Shown here piece by piece: positions 35,576 through 45,461 of a stretch of 64,000 nt of DNA. The position numbers were made by a program, and so were the translations under genes. Numbering within the stretch: the first letter of the stretch is position 1; each line of letters starts with the position of its first letter. A model generated the notes under the pieces. The model did no database searches. It saw only the letters and a program-made list of their open reading frames with translations, and was not told the origin of the DNA. The DNA is from Romboutsia maritimum (lineage in GTDB: Bacteria > Bacillota > Clostridia > Peptostreptococcales > Peptostreptococcaceae), in the NCBI RefSeq assembly GCF_002251085.2, contig NZ_NOJZ02000002.1, positions 96,542 through 160,541 on the forward strand, given 5' to 3'.

Positions 35576-36433
35576 ATGGCTATAAGCAAAGAAGAGTTTT
35601 TTAGAAAATATAAAATAGATGAAAATTATTTAATGGAGAATAACGTTGACTGGAGAGAACTAGAAGAAATATATGTTGATTTTAATAAATATAGAAAAAG
35701 TTATGAAACTCAAGCAGATTTAATTGCAAATATTTTAAGAGGACATAAGAAAGTTCATTCAGTTAAAACAAGAGTAAAAGATGCACATCATCTAATAGAA
35801 AAAATTATTAGAAAGACACCAGACAGAAGAAAAAAATATGGAGATGATTTTAGATTTACAGTAGATAATTATAAAAATGAAATAACGGATTTATTGGGTA
35901 TAAGAGTAATTCATATATTTAAAGAAGATTGGGAAGAGATACATGATTTTATAAGTCAAATGTGGAATGTGAATGAAATAGTAGCAAATATTAGAGAAGG
36001 CGATAATACTAAAAAATTCGAAGAATTAGGCATAGAAGTATGCTCTAGACTTTCTGGTTATAGATCAGTTCATTATTTAGTAGAGTCGTATCCAACAACA
36101 AAAAAGGTTATTGCAGAGGTTCAAGTTAGAACAATTTTTGAAGAAGGATATGGAGAAATAGACCATCAGTTAAGATATTCTTTGGATAATATTCCTGAAA
36201 TACTTGAACAAAATTTAATGTTACTTAATAGAATAGCTGGAAGCTCAGATGAAATGGCATCACTTATAAATTTACTTAGTAAAAGTTTTAATGATATAAA
36301 AGTGAAATTTGAAGATGAAATAAGTGTAAAAGATAGAAAAATAATACAATTAAAAGATGAAATAGAGAAAAGTATATCATTATCAAAAGAAGAAAAAGAA
36401 AACATAATTAAAAAAATAAATAATATTATATGA
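35576..36433 (+). CDS. Small alarmone synthetase, RelA/SpoT domain
   Basis: A 285-residue protein with a single synthetase domain and no HD hydrolase domain. Motifs: TDLLGIRVIHIFKEDW (substrate site), SGYRSVHYLVES, and AEVQVRTIFEEGYGEIDHQLRY (catalytic Glu and G-loop). It makes (p)ppGpp-type alarmones from ATP and GTP/GDP. It is longer than B. subtilis RelQ (~211 aa), with a C-terminal charged coiled coil (~residues 225-285). AGGAGG lies directly after the helicase stop, so the two are cotranscribed, linking alarmone synthesis with ribosome assembly. Confidence 0.88.
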   Translation: MAISKEEFFRKYKIDENYLMENNVDWRELEEIYVDFNKYRKSYETQADLIANILRGHKKVHSVKTRVKDAHHLIEKIIRKTPDRRKKYGDDFRFTVDNYKNEITDLLGIRVIHIFKEDWEEIHDFISQMWNVNEIVANIREGDNTKKFEELGIEVCSRLSGYRSVHYLVESYPTTKKVIAEVQVRTIFEEGYGEIDHQLRYSLDNIPEILEQNLMLLNRIAGSSDEMASLINLLSKSFNDIKVKFEDEISVKDRKIIQLKDEIEKSISLSKEEKENIIKKINNII

Positions 36434-36467
36434 AAAACTTAATATGAGTTTTATGTTAATTTATAAG

Positions 36468-36499
36468 AAAAGGAGCTATTGAAAAATATAGCTCTTTTA
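36468..36499 (+). terminator. Terminator of the helicase-synthetase operon
   Basis: AAAAGGAGCTAT / ATAGCTCTTTT hairpin with a TATTTTTT tail. Confidence 0.75.
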
Positions 36500-36586
36500 T
36501 TTTTTACAAATAATGTAAAAAACACATATTATACTACATATATAGTATAATATATATTGAATCATCTATAAGAACAGGAGGATATT

Positions 36587-37624
36587 ATGGAGGACAATAT
36601 TAAGTTTATAGGGATAATTATTGTGATTGGATTAATTTTTATAATATATACAAATATAAAGCAAAACAAGAAAAAAAAGAAGACTAAAAGAGTTATAAGG
36701 AATAATACATTTACAGAAACAAACCGAAATGATGATATTATACAAAGAAGTGATTCTTTTTTAACTAAAATAGTTTCAACAGAATCTGATGAAAGACAAG
36801 AACTTATAAGAAAATTAAGAAAAGGTGATATACTTACTTTATTAAGAGAAGCAGCAAATCAACAAAATCCAAATGCAATATTATTATTAAATAATGAAAG
36901 AAAATGCATAGGATATTTATCAAAGGATGTTGCGAAAAGTTTAGCACCTCTTATAGATAAAAAAATTAAATACGAAGGAATAGTTTATGAGTTAAATTAT
37001 TCAGGAGGAATTTTAGATTTAATCGTAAGGTTGAAAAAAAATAAAAAAGAAGAACATTCTAATAAAAAATTAGTAAACAGGGCATTAAGTAAGAGTATTA
37101 GGGTTAGAGAAAAATATGAAGGAAAAGAAGAAATGGATAAAGGGGTAGATATTTTAATAAATAAGATAATAGAAGTATCTTCTTCTGAGTGTGATTTAAA
37201 CAAAGTATTTATAATAGAAGAAGCTACTGAAGAAGATTTAAATAAAGTTTGTTTAAAATTAGAATATGTCTATGGATGTTTTAAAAATTTGATTAGAGTA
37301 TGGATGGAAGAGGTAATAATACCTTCTGAAGAAGACTTGAATGCTCAATTAGATTTAATAATCAATGCTTATGAAGATAGTACAATTAATATAAAGCTTG
37401 AAGAAGATATAACTGATATAAATAAATATTATAAATTTTTAAAATTAAGAAATGAGATATTTAATAATTTAATAAAAAATATCTGCAAAAGTAAGGATAA
37501 AATAAATCGTGATTATAGAGAATTATATGTGTTAAATACAAATCAATTGATACAATCTATAGAAGATAAGATGACTAATAATGTTAAAATGATTATTAGA
37601 ATGCAAGAAAGAAAAGGATTGTAA
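36587..37624 (+). CDS. Membrane-anchored HIRAN-like domain protein
   Basis: A 345-residue protein. One membrane segment at residues 7-24, then a basic stretch (KQNKKKKKTKR). Residues ~70-150 look like a HIRAN domain: GDILTLLREAANQQNPNAILLLNNERKCIGYLSKDVAKSLAPLIDKKIKYEGIV. The remainder is alpha-helical and charged, unrecognised. HIRAN domains bind DNA 3' ends in Rad5/HLTF-type helicases and occur stand-alone in bacteria. A membrane-tethered version is unusual, so function is open. ATG with AGGAGG; flanked by terminators. Confidence 0.65.
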   Translation: MEDNIKFIGIIIVIGLIFIIYTNIKQNKKKKKTKRVIRNNTFTETNRNDDIIQRSDSFLTKIVSTESDERQELIRKLRKGDILTLLREAANQQNPNAILLLNNERKCIGYLSKDVAKSLAPLIDKKIKYEGIVYELNYSGGILDLIVRLKKNKKEEHSNKKLVNRALSKSIRVREKYEGKEEMDKGVDILINKIIEVSSSECDLNKVFIIEEATEEDLNKVCLKLEYVYGCFKNLIRVWMEEVIIPSEEDLNAQLDLIINAYEDSTINIKLEEDITDINKYYKFLKLRNEIFNNLIKNICKSKDKINRDYRELYVLNTNQLIQSIEDKMTNNVKMIIRMQERKGL

Positions 37625-37645
37625 TTTTACATAGAAACTTCGACG

Positions 37646-37685
37646 AGACTGATATATAAGTAAAACTTGTATGTTCAGTCTTTTA
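37646..37685 (+). terminator. Hairpin terminator
   Basis: GACTGATATATAAGT / ACTTGTATGTTCAGTC stem (two mismatches) followed by TTTTATTATTTT. Its words partly resemble the palindromic element family in this window. Confidence 0.65.
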
Positions 37686-37797
37686 TTATTTTAATGACTA
37701 AAATTAAATTAAAAATTGTTTTGGACATACATAAAAAATAAGAGAATATAATATAGTGTTAATTGAATAAAAAATTATAAATTATGGGGGATTTTAT

Positions 37798-38979
37798 ATG
37801 AACGGTATAAAGAAGGTATTAACACTAGGATTATCAACACTATTAATATCAACAGGGTATGTTAAGGTTAATGCATTAAATAATGTAAATTCAATACAAG
37901 GAAATAATAGATATTCAACAGCAGGGATTATTGCAGATAAAAAGGATTATGATGTAGCAATACTTGTTAATTTAGATAAATCATTAGCAGATGGGTTAAG
38001 CGCAAGTGGGTTAGCTGGAGCTGTAGATGCACCTATTTTATTAACTCAAAAAGATAATATACCAATTGAAACAATGTCTAGATTGGATAAGGTAAATAAA
38101 GTATATTTAATAGGAAATGAAAATGTAATAAGTAAAAATATTGAAGTGAAATTAAAAGAAAAAAATATTGAAGTTATAAGAATAGGTGGTACTGATAGAA
38201 TTGAAACTAGTTACAAAGTAGCTAAGGAAATTTCGAGTATAAAAGATATAGATAAAGTTATATTTACAAATGGATATAGTGGGGAAGCTGATGCAATGAG
38301 TATTTCACCAGTAGCATCAAGAGATAAATCACCTATCATACTTACAGATGGAAAAAATACATTATTTGATGCTAAGGGTGTTAAAAGTTATGTGATAGGT
38401 TCAAAATCTGTAGTCAGTGATGAATTTGTAAATAAAACTAAATCAATTAGAATAGGTGGAATAGATAGATTTGATACAAATAAAAAGGTTATAGAATATT
38501 TTTATAAAAATCCTGATACATTTTATATATCAGATGGATATAAACTTGTAGATGCACTTACAGCAGCACCACTAGCACAAAATAGCCCTATAGTATTAGT
38601 TAGTAATACAAGTGATAAGAGTATATTAAAAAATAGTGATACATTAACAACAGTAGGAGAAGTAGATTATAAAATTTCAAAACAATGTGTTGATATGATT
38701 TTATTAAATGAAAAAGATAATAAAGGTATAAAAAAAGCTCAAAATATATTAAATGAAATGGCACTACAATCAACTGAAAAAAGAATATACGAATATATCT
38801 TACCTCAAGCAATTGGAATTGACGAAGTTAATAAAAATTATTATGCCTTTGGAATGTATAATACAGATGATCCAGAATATCAACTAATGGGAGATTGGAT
38901 TATTATAGTAGATAAAAATACTTTTGAAGTTTATGAATATTGTGTAGATGGAACTATGATAAAACACGAAATTAAATAG
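37798..38979 (+). CDS. Cell-wall protein with CWB2 repeats
   Basis: A 393-residue exported protein: signal peptide (residues 1-26, ending near VNA), then three cell-wall-binding repeat 2 modules (PF04122) at about 32-120, 125-215 and 218-305. Each begins with an NRYSTA / DRIETS / DRFDTN-type motif and contains ILLTQK/PIILTDG/SPIVLV strands. In C. difficile three such repeats attach proteins to the wall via the PSII polymer. The last ~85 residues form a short extra domain (YAFGMYNTDDPEYQLMGDW) of unknown role. ATG with GGGGGA. Confidence 0.85.
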   Translation: MNGIKKVLTLGLSTLLISTGYVKVNALNNVNSIQGNNRYSTAGIIADKKDYDVAILVNLDKSLADGLSASGLAGAVDAPILLTQKDNIPIETMSRLDKVNKVYLIGNENVISKNIEVKLKEKNIEVIRIGGTDRIETSYKVAKEISSIKDIDKVIFTNGYSGEADAMSISPVASRDKSPIILTDGKNTLFDAKGVKSYVIGSKSVVSDEFVNKTKSIRIGGIDRFDTNKKVIEYFYKNPDTFYISDGYKLVDALTAAPLAQNSPIVLVSNTSDKSILKNSDTLTTVGEVDYKISKQCVDMILLNEKDNKGIKKAQNILNEMALQSTEKRIYEYILPQAIGIDEVNKNYYAFGMYNTDDPEYQLMGDWIIIVDKNTFEVYEYCVDGTMIKHEIK

Positions 38980-39091
38980 AAATTAAAAAATAAAGTCATA
39001 TCTTTGATAAATATATATTTTAATTGCTTATTCATAAATCCCTATATAAAATTATGTTAAAGGGGAATGATTTAAAACAGGGGGATCTTAG

Positions 39092-40003
39092 ATGAAAACA
39101 TTAGTGTTAGGAAATGTATTTGTTGATGTGATCGTTAATGTAGATGCTTTACCAAAAACAGGCGATGATATTATGTGTAACAAACAGCTTATATCTATAG
39201 GTGGTTGTGCTTATAATGTAGCAACAGTATTAAAAAACTTTGAAGTTGAACATGATTTGATATCGCCAGTAGGAAATGGGATTTATGGAGAGATTATTAG
39301 GGAAGAATTAGAAAAAAATGATTATAAAAAATATATAACTGATGACTCTTCGGATAATGGATACTGCTTATGTTTAGTAGAAAAAGATGGGGAGAGAAGT
39401 TTTATAACTATAAGGGGTATAGAATCTACGTATAAGTCTAAATGGTTAGAAGATATAGATGATAGTGAATATGATAATATATATGTATCAGGATATGAAA
39501 TGGAAGGAGAGAGTGGGGTTATAATATCGAATTGGTTACTTAAACAAAAAGATAAAACTCTTTTCTTTGCACCTGGCCCAAGAATTAATTATATACAAAA
39601 AAAAACCATGGAAAAAATTTTAACACTAAATCCAATATTACATTTAAATGATGATGAAGCTTTAAAATATACAAATAAAAGTAATATAATGGATGCTGCA
39701 AAAGAAATTAATAGATTGACCTTAAACAGTGTATTTATAACATTGGGAAAAGATGGAGTTATGTATTTTAATGGTAATAACTACAAATTTATAGACGGAA
39801 TAAGTACACAAGTTGTTAACACAATAGGAGCAGGAGATAGTCATATAGGAGCAATAATAGCATCATATTCTAAGGGTTGTAATTATGATGAATGCTGTTA
39901 TATAGCTAATAAAGTAGCATCTAAAGTGGTAGGATATGAAGGAAGTAGATTTGAATATAAATTATATTTTAAAGATGAATATTTAATGTACAACTACTCA
40001 TAA
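39092..40003 (+). CDS. PfkB-family carbohydrate kinase
   Basis: A 303-residue ribokinase-fold sugar kinase. N-terminal strand LVLGNVFVDVIVNVDALPKTGDD, the substrate GGCAYNVATVLKNF motif, and the C-terminal NTIGAGDSHIGAI motif with catalytic Asp249 and anion hole. It phosphorylates a sugar or nucleoside with ATP; the lid and substrate residues do not allow a specific call. No sugar transporter or regulator is adjacent. ATG preceded by GGGGGA. Confidence 0.85.
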   Translation: MKTLVLGNVFVDVIVNVDALPKTGDDIMCNKQLISIGGCAYNVATVLKNFEVEHDLISPVGNGIYGEIIREELEKNDYKKYITDDSSDNGYCLCLVEKDGERSFITIRGIESTYKSKWLEDIDDSEYDNIYVSGYEMEGESGVIISNWLLKQKDKTLFFAPGPRINYIQKKTMEKILTLNPILHLNDDEALKYTNKSNIMDAAKEINRLTLNSVFITLGKDGVMYFNGNNYKFIDGISTQVVNTIGAGDSHIGAIIASYSKGCNYDECCYIANKVASKVVGYEGSRFEYKLYFKDEYLMYNYS

Positions 40004-40111
40004 TCTAAGTGCTAAAATTTATTACTAAAATTATTTGAATTGTATAAACTATAAAGAAAAAATGTAGTATAATAAAATTAAAAATTAGACTTAAACAAGG
40101 AAGAGGACATA

Positions 40112-40648
40112 ATGGAACCAATAAAGATAAAACTAGAAGATTTTAAATTAGAGAATTTCATAAATTATTATGAAGATAATATAGAAGAATTAATTTCTGA
40201 GTATAATGAACAAAGAAAGGAAATAAATTTAGTAGACAAAGATTATATGGATGTAATATCATCTGATGAAGAATATGAAAATTTAAAAGATGCAAATGAT
40301 TATAAAGAAGTATTATTAGATGAAGAATATGCTCTACATTTCATAATAGGAAAAACATATGAAGGACAAGAAAAAATAGAGTTGTTAGATGGAATGAAAT
40401 ACAACTTAAAGCATTACTTAGATGATTTATATGAAGATAATGATACTATAAAAGATATCGGTGATTTAAATTTAGATTTAGACCATTTTATAGGATTATT
40501 ATTTGATTATGATAATAATGAATTAAGCATATCAGTGACAAACTATGAGCACGGTTGTGAAGTAAGTAAGCCAAGAATGGAAGAGATAGAAGAAACTGGA
40601 GATGTAGAGGATAAAATAAAAGAATTATTAGAAAGATTTATGATATAA
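40112..40648 (+). CDS. Acidic hypothetical protein
   Basis: A 178-residue, strongly acidic, soluble protein with no hydrophobic segment and no motif I recognise; helical, with several Glu/Asp clusters (SSDEEYENLKDANDYKE, YEDNDTIKDIGDLNLDLDH). ATG with GGAAGAGG. Followed by a large palindromic element separating it from the convergent SNF2 gene. Confidence 0.5.
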   Translation: MEPIKIKLEDFKLENFINYYEDNIEELISEYNEQRKEINLVDKDYMDVISSDEEYENLKDANDYKEVLLDEEYALHFIIGKTYEGQEKIELLDGMKYNLKHYLDDLYEDNDTIKDIGDLNLDLDHFIGLLFDYDNNELSISVTNYEHGCEVSKPRMEEIEETGDVEDKIKELLERFMI

Positions 40649-40671
40649 AAATTAAAAAGATAGAATTTTAT

Positions 40672-40775
40672 GATTAACCTAAGCGAAGGTGTGAATATAA
40701 GTTCCATAGACATTTGCAGTCGTGGTTTGACTGCATGGAGGAGAACTTATATTCAGCCTAAGCGGTAGGTTAACT
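40672..40775. repeat. Palindromic element, copy A
   Basis: About 104 bases with near-complementary ends: GATTAACCTAAGCG...GAATATAAGTT on the left and AACTTATATTCAGCCTAAGCGGTAGGTTAA on the right. The centre carries a GCAGTC/GACTGC stem. The reverse complement aligns well with the element at 56811-56912. It lies between convergent genes and probably folds as a terminator in both directions. Confidence 0.75.
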
Positions 40776-40796
40776 ACAAAATTATTAAAAAAAGCA

Positions 40797-43700
40797 TTAA
40801 CTAAAGAGTTCAATAATTTCAGTATCTGATAAGCTCTTTAGAACATTTCCATTAGATAAATCTCCATTTATAAATTCATCGATAAGGTCTTTTTTATTTT
40901 CTTGTAATTTAAGGATTTTTTCTTCAATAGTTCCTTTTGCAATAAGTTTAATAACTTCAACTACATTTTTTTGACCGAATCTGTGAGCTCTATCACTTGC
41001 CTGGTCTTCTACAGCTGGATTCCACCAAGGGTCAAAATGTATTACGACATCTGCACTAGTAAGGTTAAGTCCCGTTCCACCAGCTTTTAATGATATTAAA
41101 AATACATTTGATTCATCAGTTTCATTAAACTCATCTACTAATTTTAATCTATCTTTTGCACTAGTTTGACCATCTAAATAAGAATAAGAAATATTATTTC
41201 GTGTAAGTTCATTACCTAAGTTTTTAAGAACTGATGTAAACTGAGAGAATAATAATATTTTATGGTTGTGCATTATACTTTCTTCTAATATTTCTAAACA
41301 AGCTTCAATTTTAGAACTTTTTTTAGTGTAATTATCAAGAAGAACTCTTGGATCTAAGCATAATTGTCTTAACTTTGTTAAATAAGATAAAATAGTTATC
41401 TTATCTTTTTTCATATCAATACTTTTCATTTTTTCTTGAATTTCCAAAATATAAGTACTATAAATTTTCTTTTGGTCTTTGTTTAATTCAACAAAGAAAT
41501 TCTTTTCTATTTTTTCGGGAAGTTCTTTCATAACTTCTTTTTTAGTTCTTCTTAGAATAAAAGGCTTTATAAGTCTTTTTAAATTTTCTACATTATCTTC
41601 ATTATTTACAAATAAATTTTGGAATTTATTTCTGTTATATAAATATCCAGGCATAACAAAATCAAATATAGACCAAAGCTCTAATAAATTATTTTCTATA
41701 GGTGTTCCAGTTAATGCAAATCTCATTTTTGCATTTACACTTTTTACAGCTTCAGTACTTAAAGCAATAGGATTTTTTATATTTTGAGCTTCATCTATAA
41801 CACAATAATCAAATATTTTATTATTATAATTATCTAAATCATTTCTCAAAGTACCATAAGTAGTTAGTATTACATCATAGTCATCTATATTTTTGAAATT
41901 TTCTTCTCTTTCTTTTTTACTACCGTGTATTAATAAAACATTTATACTAGGAGCAAATTTTTCAAATTCAATTTTCCAGTTATATATAAGAGAAGTGGGA
42001 GTTATTATTAAACTCTTTTTATTTTTTTGAGCTAGTAAAAACACAATAGTTTGCAGAGTTTTACCAAGGCCCATCTCATCAGCAAGAATACCACCAAAAT
42101 TATAGTGATTTAAAGTATTAAGCCATTGCATTCCACTTACTTGATAATCACGTAATGTAGCATTTAAATTATTGGGAATATCTAAATTTAAATCATCTAT
42201 AGATTTAAATCTATCACATATATCATTTACCATTTCTTTCCCATTAATAAAACTTAGATTTTTTTGATTTAGCATCTCATTTATATACATTGCCTTATTG
42301 TTATGAATTTTACTTAGATTACTATCAATAACATCTAAGTTTTCTACTAATTCGAAAAAATCTTTAGTTTTAGATTCTCTTAAATCTATAAAACTTCCAT
42401 TTTTTAATTTATAAAAAGTTCTTTTATTTTTAAAAGCATTTAATATATTTTTATATTCTTTAGTATCTATATCATCAAGATTAAAAGAAAATTCTAAATA
42501 TCCATCAAGTCCTTTTCCAATAGAAGCATTAATTGATGTAGAGTTATACATTTTTTTAGACTTAAATTTGTTAGAGTAATATATATCGCCTAAATCTTTT
42601 AACTCACTTAGTTGTGTATTTAAAAATTCAAATAAATCTTCATCATTTCCTTTAAATACAAAAAGTTTATTTTCCTTTGAAAAGTTATAAGAAACTATAG
42701 CATCTTCAAATGTTTTTTCTTTTTGAATATTACGAAGTACATATTTTTTACCATTATCATCGTTGTATAAAAACTTTAAGTCACAAGTTATTTTTGAATT
42801 CTTTAAATCAAAGTAAAATTCTGGTTTGAAGTCACTTACAATGTTTTTTTCGATTTCTTCATCTAGATGAACTTCATTTGAAAATACTTTAAGCTTAGGA
42901 ACTAAAGAACTCAAAACATCACTAGTATCTTCTTTTTCAAAACTTATATCTTTATTTTCATTAAGCACAGAAAAAATATTTTTGTAATTTCTGCAATCTT
43001 CATTAGATAATAAATAAAGATTCTCATCATATAAAAGAACGTCTCCTTTAGATGTAATAGGAATAGGCAAATCACCTTGAGACGTTAAATTTATTTTATC
43101 ATCTGATTTTTTTATATCAAAATTTATAGGTAAACTATTTTTTATTATTGAAGGAGCATATTGTTCTTCATTGTAAAAAAAGTTAAAATCTTTATCTTCT
43201 AAGAGTTCTAAAAATACCTTTAAACTACTTATACCAATATCCATAATTTTTGAATTATAAGATGAATTTGAATATGGGAAAATATTCATTCCGTAGTCTT
43301 CTATCATATCAATTATTTTTTCGTCGTGGCTTGAGAAGTAGTGAAAATTTGGGTCAAAAATAAAGCTTTTACCATATTCTAACTTTTCATTGTTAAATCT
43401 TGATTTAGCAAAATCTTTTATATTTTTCAAAACATACATTTTATCAGTACCTATTTTAAAATGAGCAAAAACCTTATTATGTGCTACAAATAAGTTAACT
43501 TCTAAATTTACTTTTTCTCTTTTGGAATCATTAAAATACTCTAGTAATTGTTTACTAGGAGTAAGATTGTTAGTGTTAGTTTGTAATAATGAATTGTAAG
43601 AATTTGTTGAGTTATTTTCAAATAAACCACTTTCTAAATCTCTTTTAGCTAATCGTATTCCGGATATAGAAGTAGCAACTAAATGCTTACATAAAAATAA

Positions 43701-43967
43701 ATGACTATTATCGCTTTTAGATCTGCAATCCTCACAACTACAGCTTCCACCTAAAATTTTATAGTTTTGAGTATCTATAAGTATAGTACTTGTATAAACT
43801 TCATTGTTATACTCTGATTCAACCATTCCATCAAAGGAAATTGTATTTTCATCTATGTGAAATCCAACATTATCAACTAATTTATTACTATAATACTTAA
43901 TTCCTCGAGACCACCGAGAGGAGTGAGTATTTATTTTTATTAAAGTTTGTATTTTATTAAAGTCCAA
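40797..43967 (-). CDS. SNF2/SWI-family helicase with SWIM zinc finger
   Basis: A 1056-residue protein. A SWIM zinc finger near the N-terminus (CSCEDCRSKSDNSHLFLCKH, ~75-95) is followed by a long bacterial SNF2-associated region (~150-590) and then the SNF2 ATPase: DEMGLGKTLQT (Walker A), VIDEAQNIKNP (DExx), LTGTPIENNLLELWS. The helicase C lobe shows LISLKAGGTGLNLTSAD and DRAHRFGQKNVVEV. It is an ATP-driven double-stranded DNA translocase of the HepA/RapA-like group; many Firmicutes carry one outside defence loci. No defence partners (e.g., DISARM, nucleases) are adjacent. Confidence 0.9.
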   Translation of the reverse strand: MDFNKIQTLIKINTHSSRWSRGIKYYSNKLVDNVGFHIDENTISFDGMVESEYNNEVYTSTILIDTQNYKILGGSCSCEDCRSKSDNSHLFLCKHLVATSISGIRLAKRDLESGLFENNSTNSYNSLLQTNTNNLTPSKQLLEYFNDSKREKVNLEVNLFVAHNKVFAHFKIGTDKMYVLKNIKDFAKSRFNNEKLEYGKSFIFDPNFHYFSSHDEKIIDMIEDYGMNIFPYSNSSYNSKIMDIGISSLKVFLELLEDKDFNFFYNEEQYAPSIIKNSLPINFDIKKSDDKINLTSQGDLPIPITSKGDVLLYDENLYLLSNEDCRNYKNIFSVLNENKDISFEKEDTSDVLSSLVPKLKVFSNEVHLDEEIEKNIVSDFKPEFYFDLKNSKITCDLKFLYNDDNGKKYVLRNIQKEKTFEDAIVSYNFSKENKLFVFKGNDEDLFEFLNTQLSELKDLGDIYYSNKFKSKKMYNSTSINASIGKGLDGYLEFSFNLDDIDTKEYKNILNAFKNKRTFYKLKNGSFIDLRESKTKDFFELVENLDVIDSNLSKIHNNKAMYINEMLNQKNLSFINGKEMVNDICDRFKSIDDLNLDIPNNLNATLRDYQVSGMQWLNTLNHYNFGGILADEMGLGKTLQTIVFLLAQKNKKSLIITPTSLIYNWKIEFEKFAPSINVLLIHGSKKEREENFKNIDDYDVILTTYGTLRNDLDNYNNKIFDYCVIDEAQNIKNPIALSTEAVKSVNAKMRFALTGTPIENNLLELWSIFDFVMPGYLYNRNKFQNLFVNNEDNVENLKRLIKPFILRRTKKEVMKELPEKIEKNFFVELNKDQKKIYSTYILEIQEKMKSIDMKKDKITILSYLTKLRQLCLDPRVLLDNYTKKSSKIEACLEILEESIMHNHKILLFSQFTSVLKNLGNELTRNNISYSYLDGQTSAKDRLKLVDEFNETDESNVFLISLKAGGTGLNLTSADVVIHFDPWWNPAVEDQASDRAHRFGQKNVVEVIKLIAKGTIEEKILKLQENKKDLIDEFINGDLSNGNVLKSLSDTEIIELFS

Positions 43968-44228
43968 TTAGTTTCACCTTACCTTATTTTCTATATACAC
44001 ATTATAGTCTAAATTAAAATAATTTACACCTAAATATTTATTACTTTAATTATATCATGATAAAAAATATTAAAATACAGAAGTTATAGTAGTTATGCCT
44101 TTAACTATATTAAGATAAGTGATAAAATTGTTTATTAGTAAGATGAGTATATTTATAAAAATAATAAAAATTATGATTAAATATAACGGGTTAATAAAAG
44201 TAGATAATTTAAGAATGGGAGAAAAATA

Positions 44229-45428
44229 ATGGAGAAATTATATTATAAAGACCAGTATATAAAGGATTTTACAGCAGAAATAATAGAAGTGAAAGAAGTA
44301 GATGGCAAGTTTCATGTATTGTTAGATAAAACTGCATTTTTCCCAGGTGGTGGTGGACAATTTTGTGATTTAGGTCAAATAGATTGTCATGATGTAATAG
44401 ATGTTTATGAAGAAGATAAAAAAGTTTATCATGTTTTAGATAAAAAACCTATAAAAATACATAAAGTAAAATGTAGTATAGATTGGGACAGAAGAGAAGA
44501 TGGAATGCACCAGCATTTTGGACAGCATGTTTTATCAGGGTGTTTTTTTAAAACATTTAGAGCAAATACAGTAGGTTTTCATTTAGGAAAAGAATTTTCT
44601 ACAGTAGATATAGAAGGATATTTAACAGAAGAACAAATAAGAGAAGTAGAAAAATTAGCTAATGAAGTTATAAGAGAAGATATTCCTTTAGAAATATTAG
44701 TTCCATCAAAAAAGGAATTAAAAAAAATAGGATTAAGAAGAGATTTACCAAAAACAGATGAAGAGATAAGAGTAGTCAAAATAGGAGAGTTAGACATAAA
44801 TGCTTGTTGTGGAGTTCATCCAAAATCAACTTTAGACCTTAGAATTATAAAAATAAAAAAATGGGAAAAGCATAAAAAAGCAACTAGAATAGAATTTTTA
44901 GCTGGGAGAAGAGCAACTGATGAAGTTCTAAAAAGAGATTTCTATTTAAGTAAAATATGTAAATTTTTAAGCTGTAATGAAGAAGATGCTTTAAAAGGTA
45001 TATCTAATTTAAATGAAAGGTTAGAATGCTCTTTAAAGGAAAAGAGAAAGCTAGAAGACATAGTATCTAATTATGAAGTTAAGGAAATGATACAAAATTC
45101 CACTAAAATAAATAATATATCAATAGTTAAAAGAATATATGAAAATGAAAATTTAAAATATGTAAGTAAAATAGCATCTAAGTTAGTTGAAAACGAAAAT
45201 ACAATAGTTTTAATGGCAGTCAAATCTGATGATAAGGTAAATTTAGTATTTGCAGGGTCAAAAGATTTAAAAGAGATAAATATGAATAATGTTTTAAAAG
45301 ATTCTATAACTTTACTTGATGGTAGAGGAGGAGGTAGTTCTCATCTAGCTCAAGGTGGAGGAAAGAACAATGGAAATTTAGAATCAGCTATGGATGTAGC
45401 GATTATGAAGCTTGAAAAAACATTATAA
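44229..45428 (+). CDS. AlaX-type alanyl-tRNA editing protein (long form with DHHA1)
   Basis: A 399-residue protein matching the AlaRS editing region: a small beta domain (FPGGGGQFCDLGQI), the zinc-binding editing core with HQHFGQH (~97-103) and CCGVHP (~190-195), then coiled coil and a C-terminal DHHA1 domain ending in LDGRGGGSSHLAQGGG. It hydrolyses mischarged Ser- or Gly-tRNA-Ala in trans. Length fits AlaX-L. ATG with GGGAG. It is not linked to alaS here. Confidence 0.88.
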   Translation: MEKLYYKDQYIKDFTAEIIEVKEVDGKFHVLLDKTAFFPGGGGQFCDLGQIDCHDVIDVYEEDKKVYHVLDKKPIKIHKVKCSIDWDRREDGMHQHFGQHVLSGCFFKTFRANTVGFHLGKEFSTVDIEGYLTEEQIREVEKLANEVIREDIPLEILVPSKKELKKIGLRRDLPKTDEEIRVVKIGELDINACCGVHPKSTLDLRIIKIKKWEKHKKATRIEFLAGRRATDEVLKRDFYLSKICKFLSCNEEDALKGISNLNERLECSLKEKRKLEDIVSNYEVKEMIQNSTKINNISIVKRIYENENLKYVSKIASKLVENENTIVLMAVKSDDKVNLVFAGSKDLKEINMNNVLKDSITLLDGRGGGSSHLAQGGGKNNGNLESAMDVAIMKLEKTL

Positions 45429-45461
45429 TTAGAGCTATATAAAAATTTAATTAATTTTAGT

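Noticed and set aside
40797..43967. SNF2 helicase as part of a phage-defence island
   Set aside because: Neighbours are a PfkB kinase, an acidic protein and AlaX; no methylase, nuclease or PLD-type partner is present.
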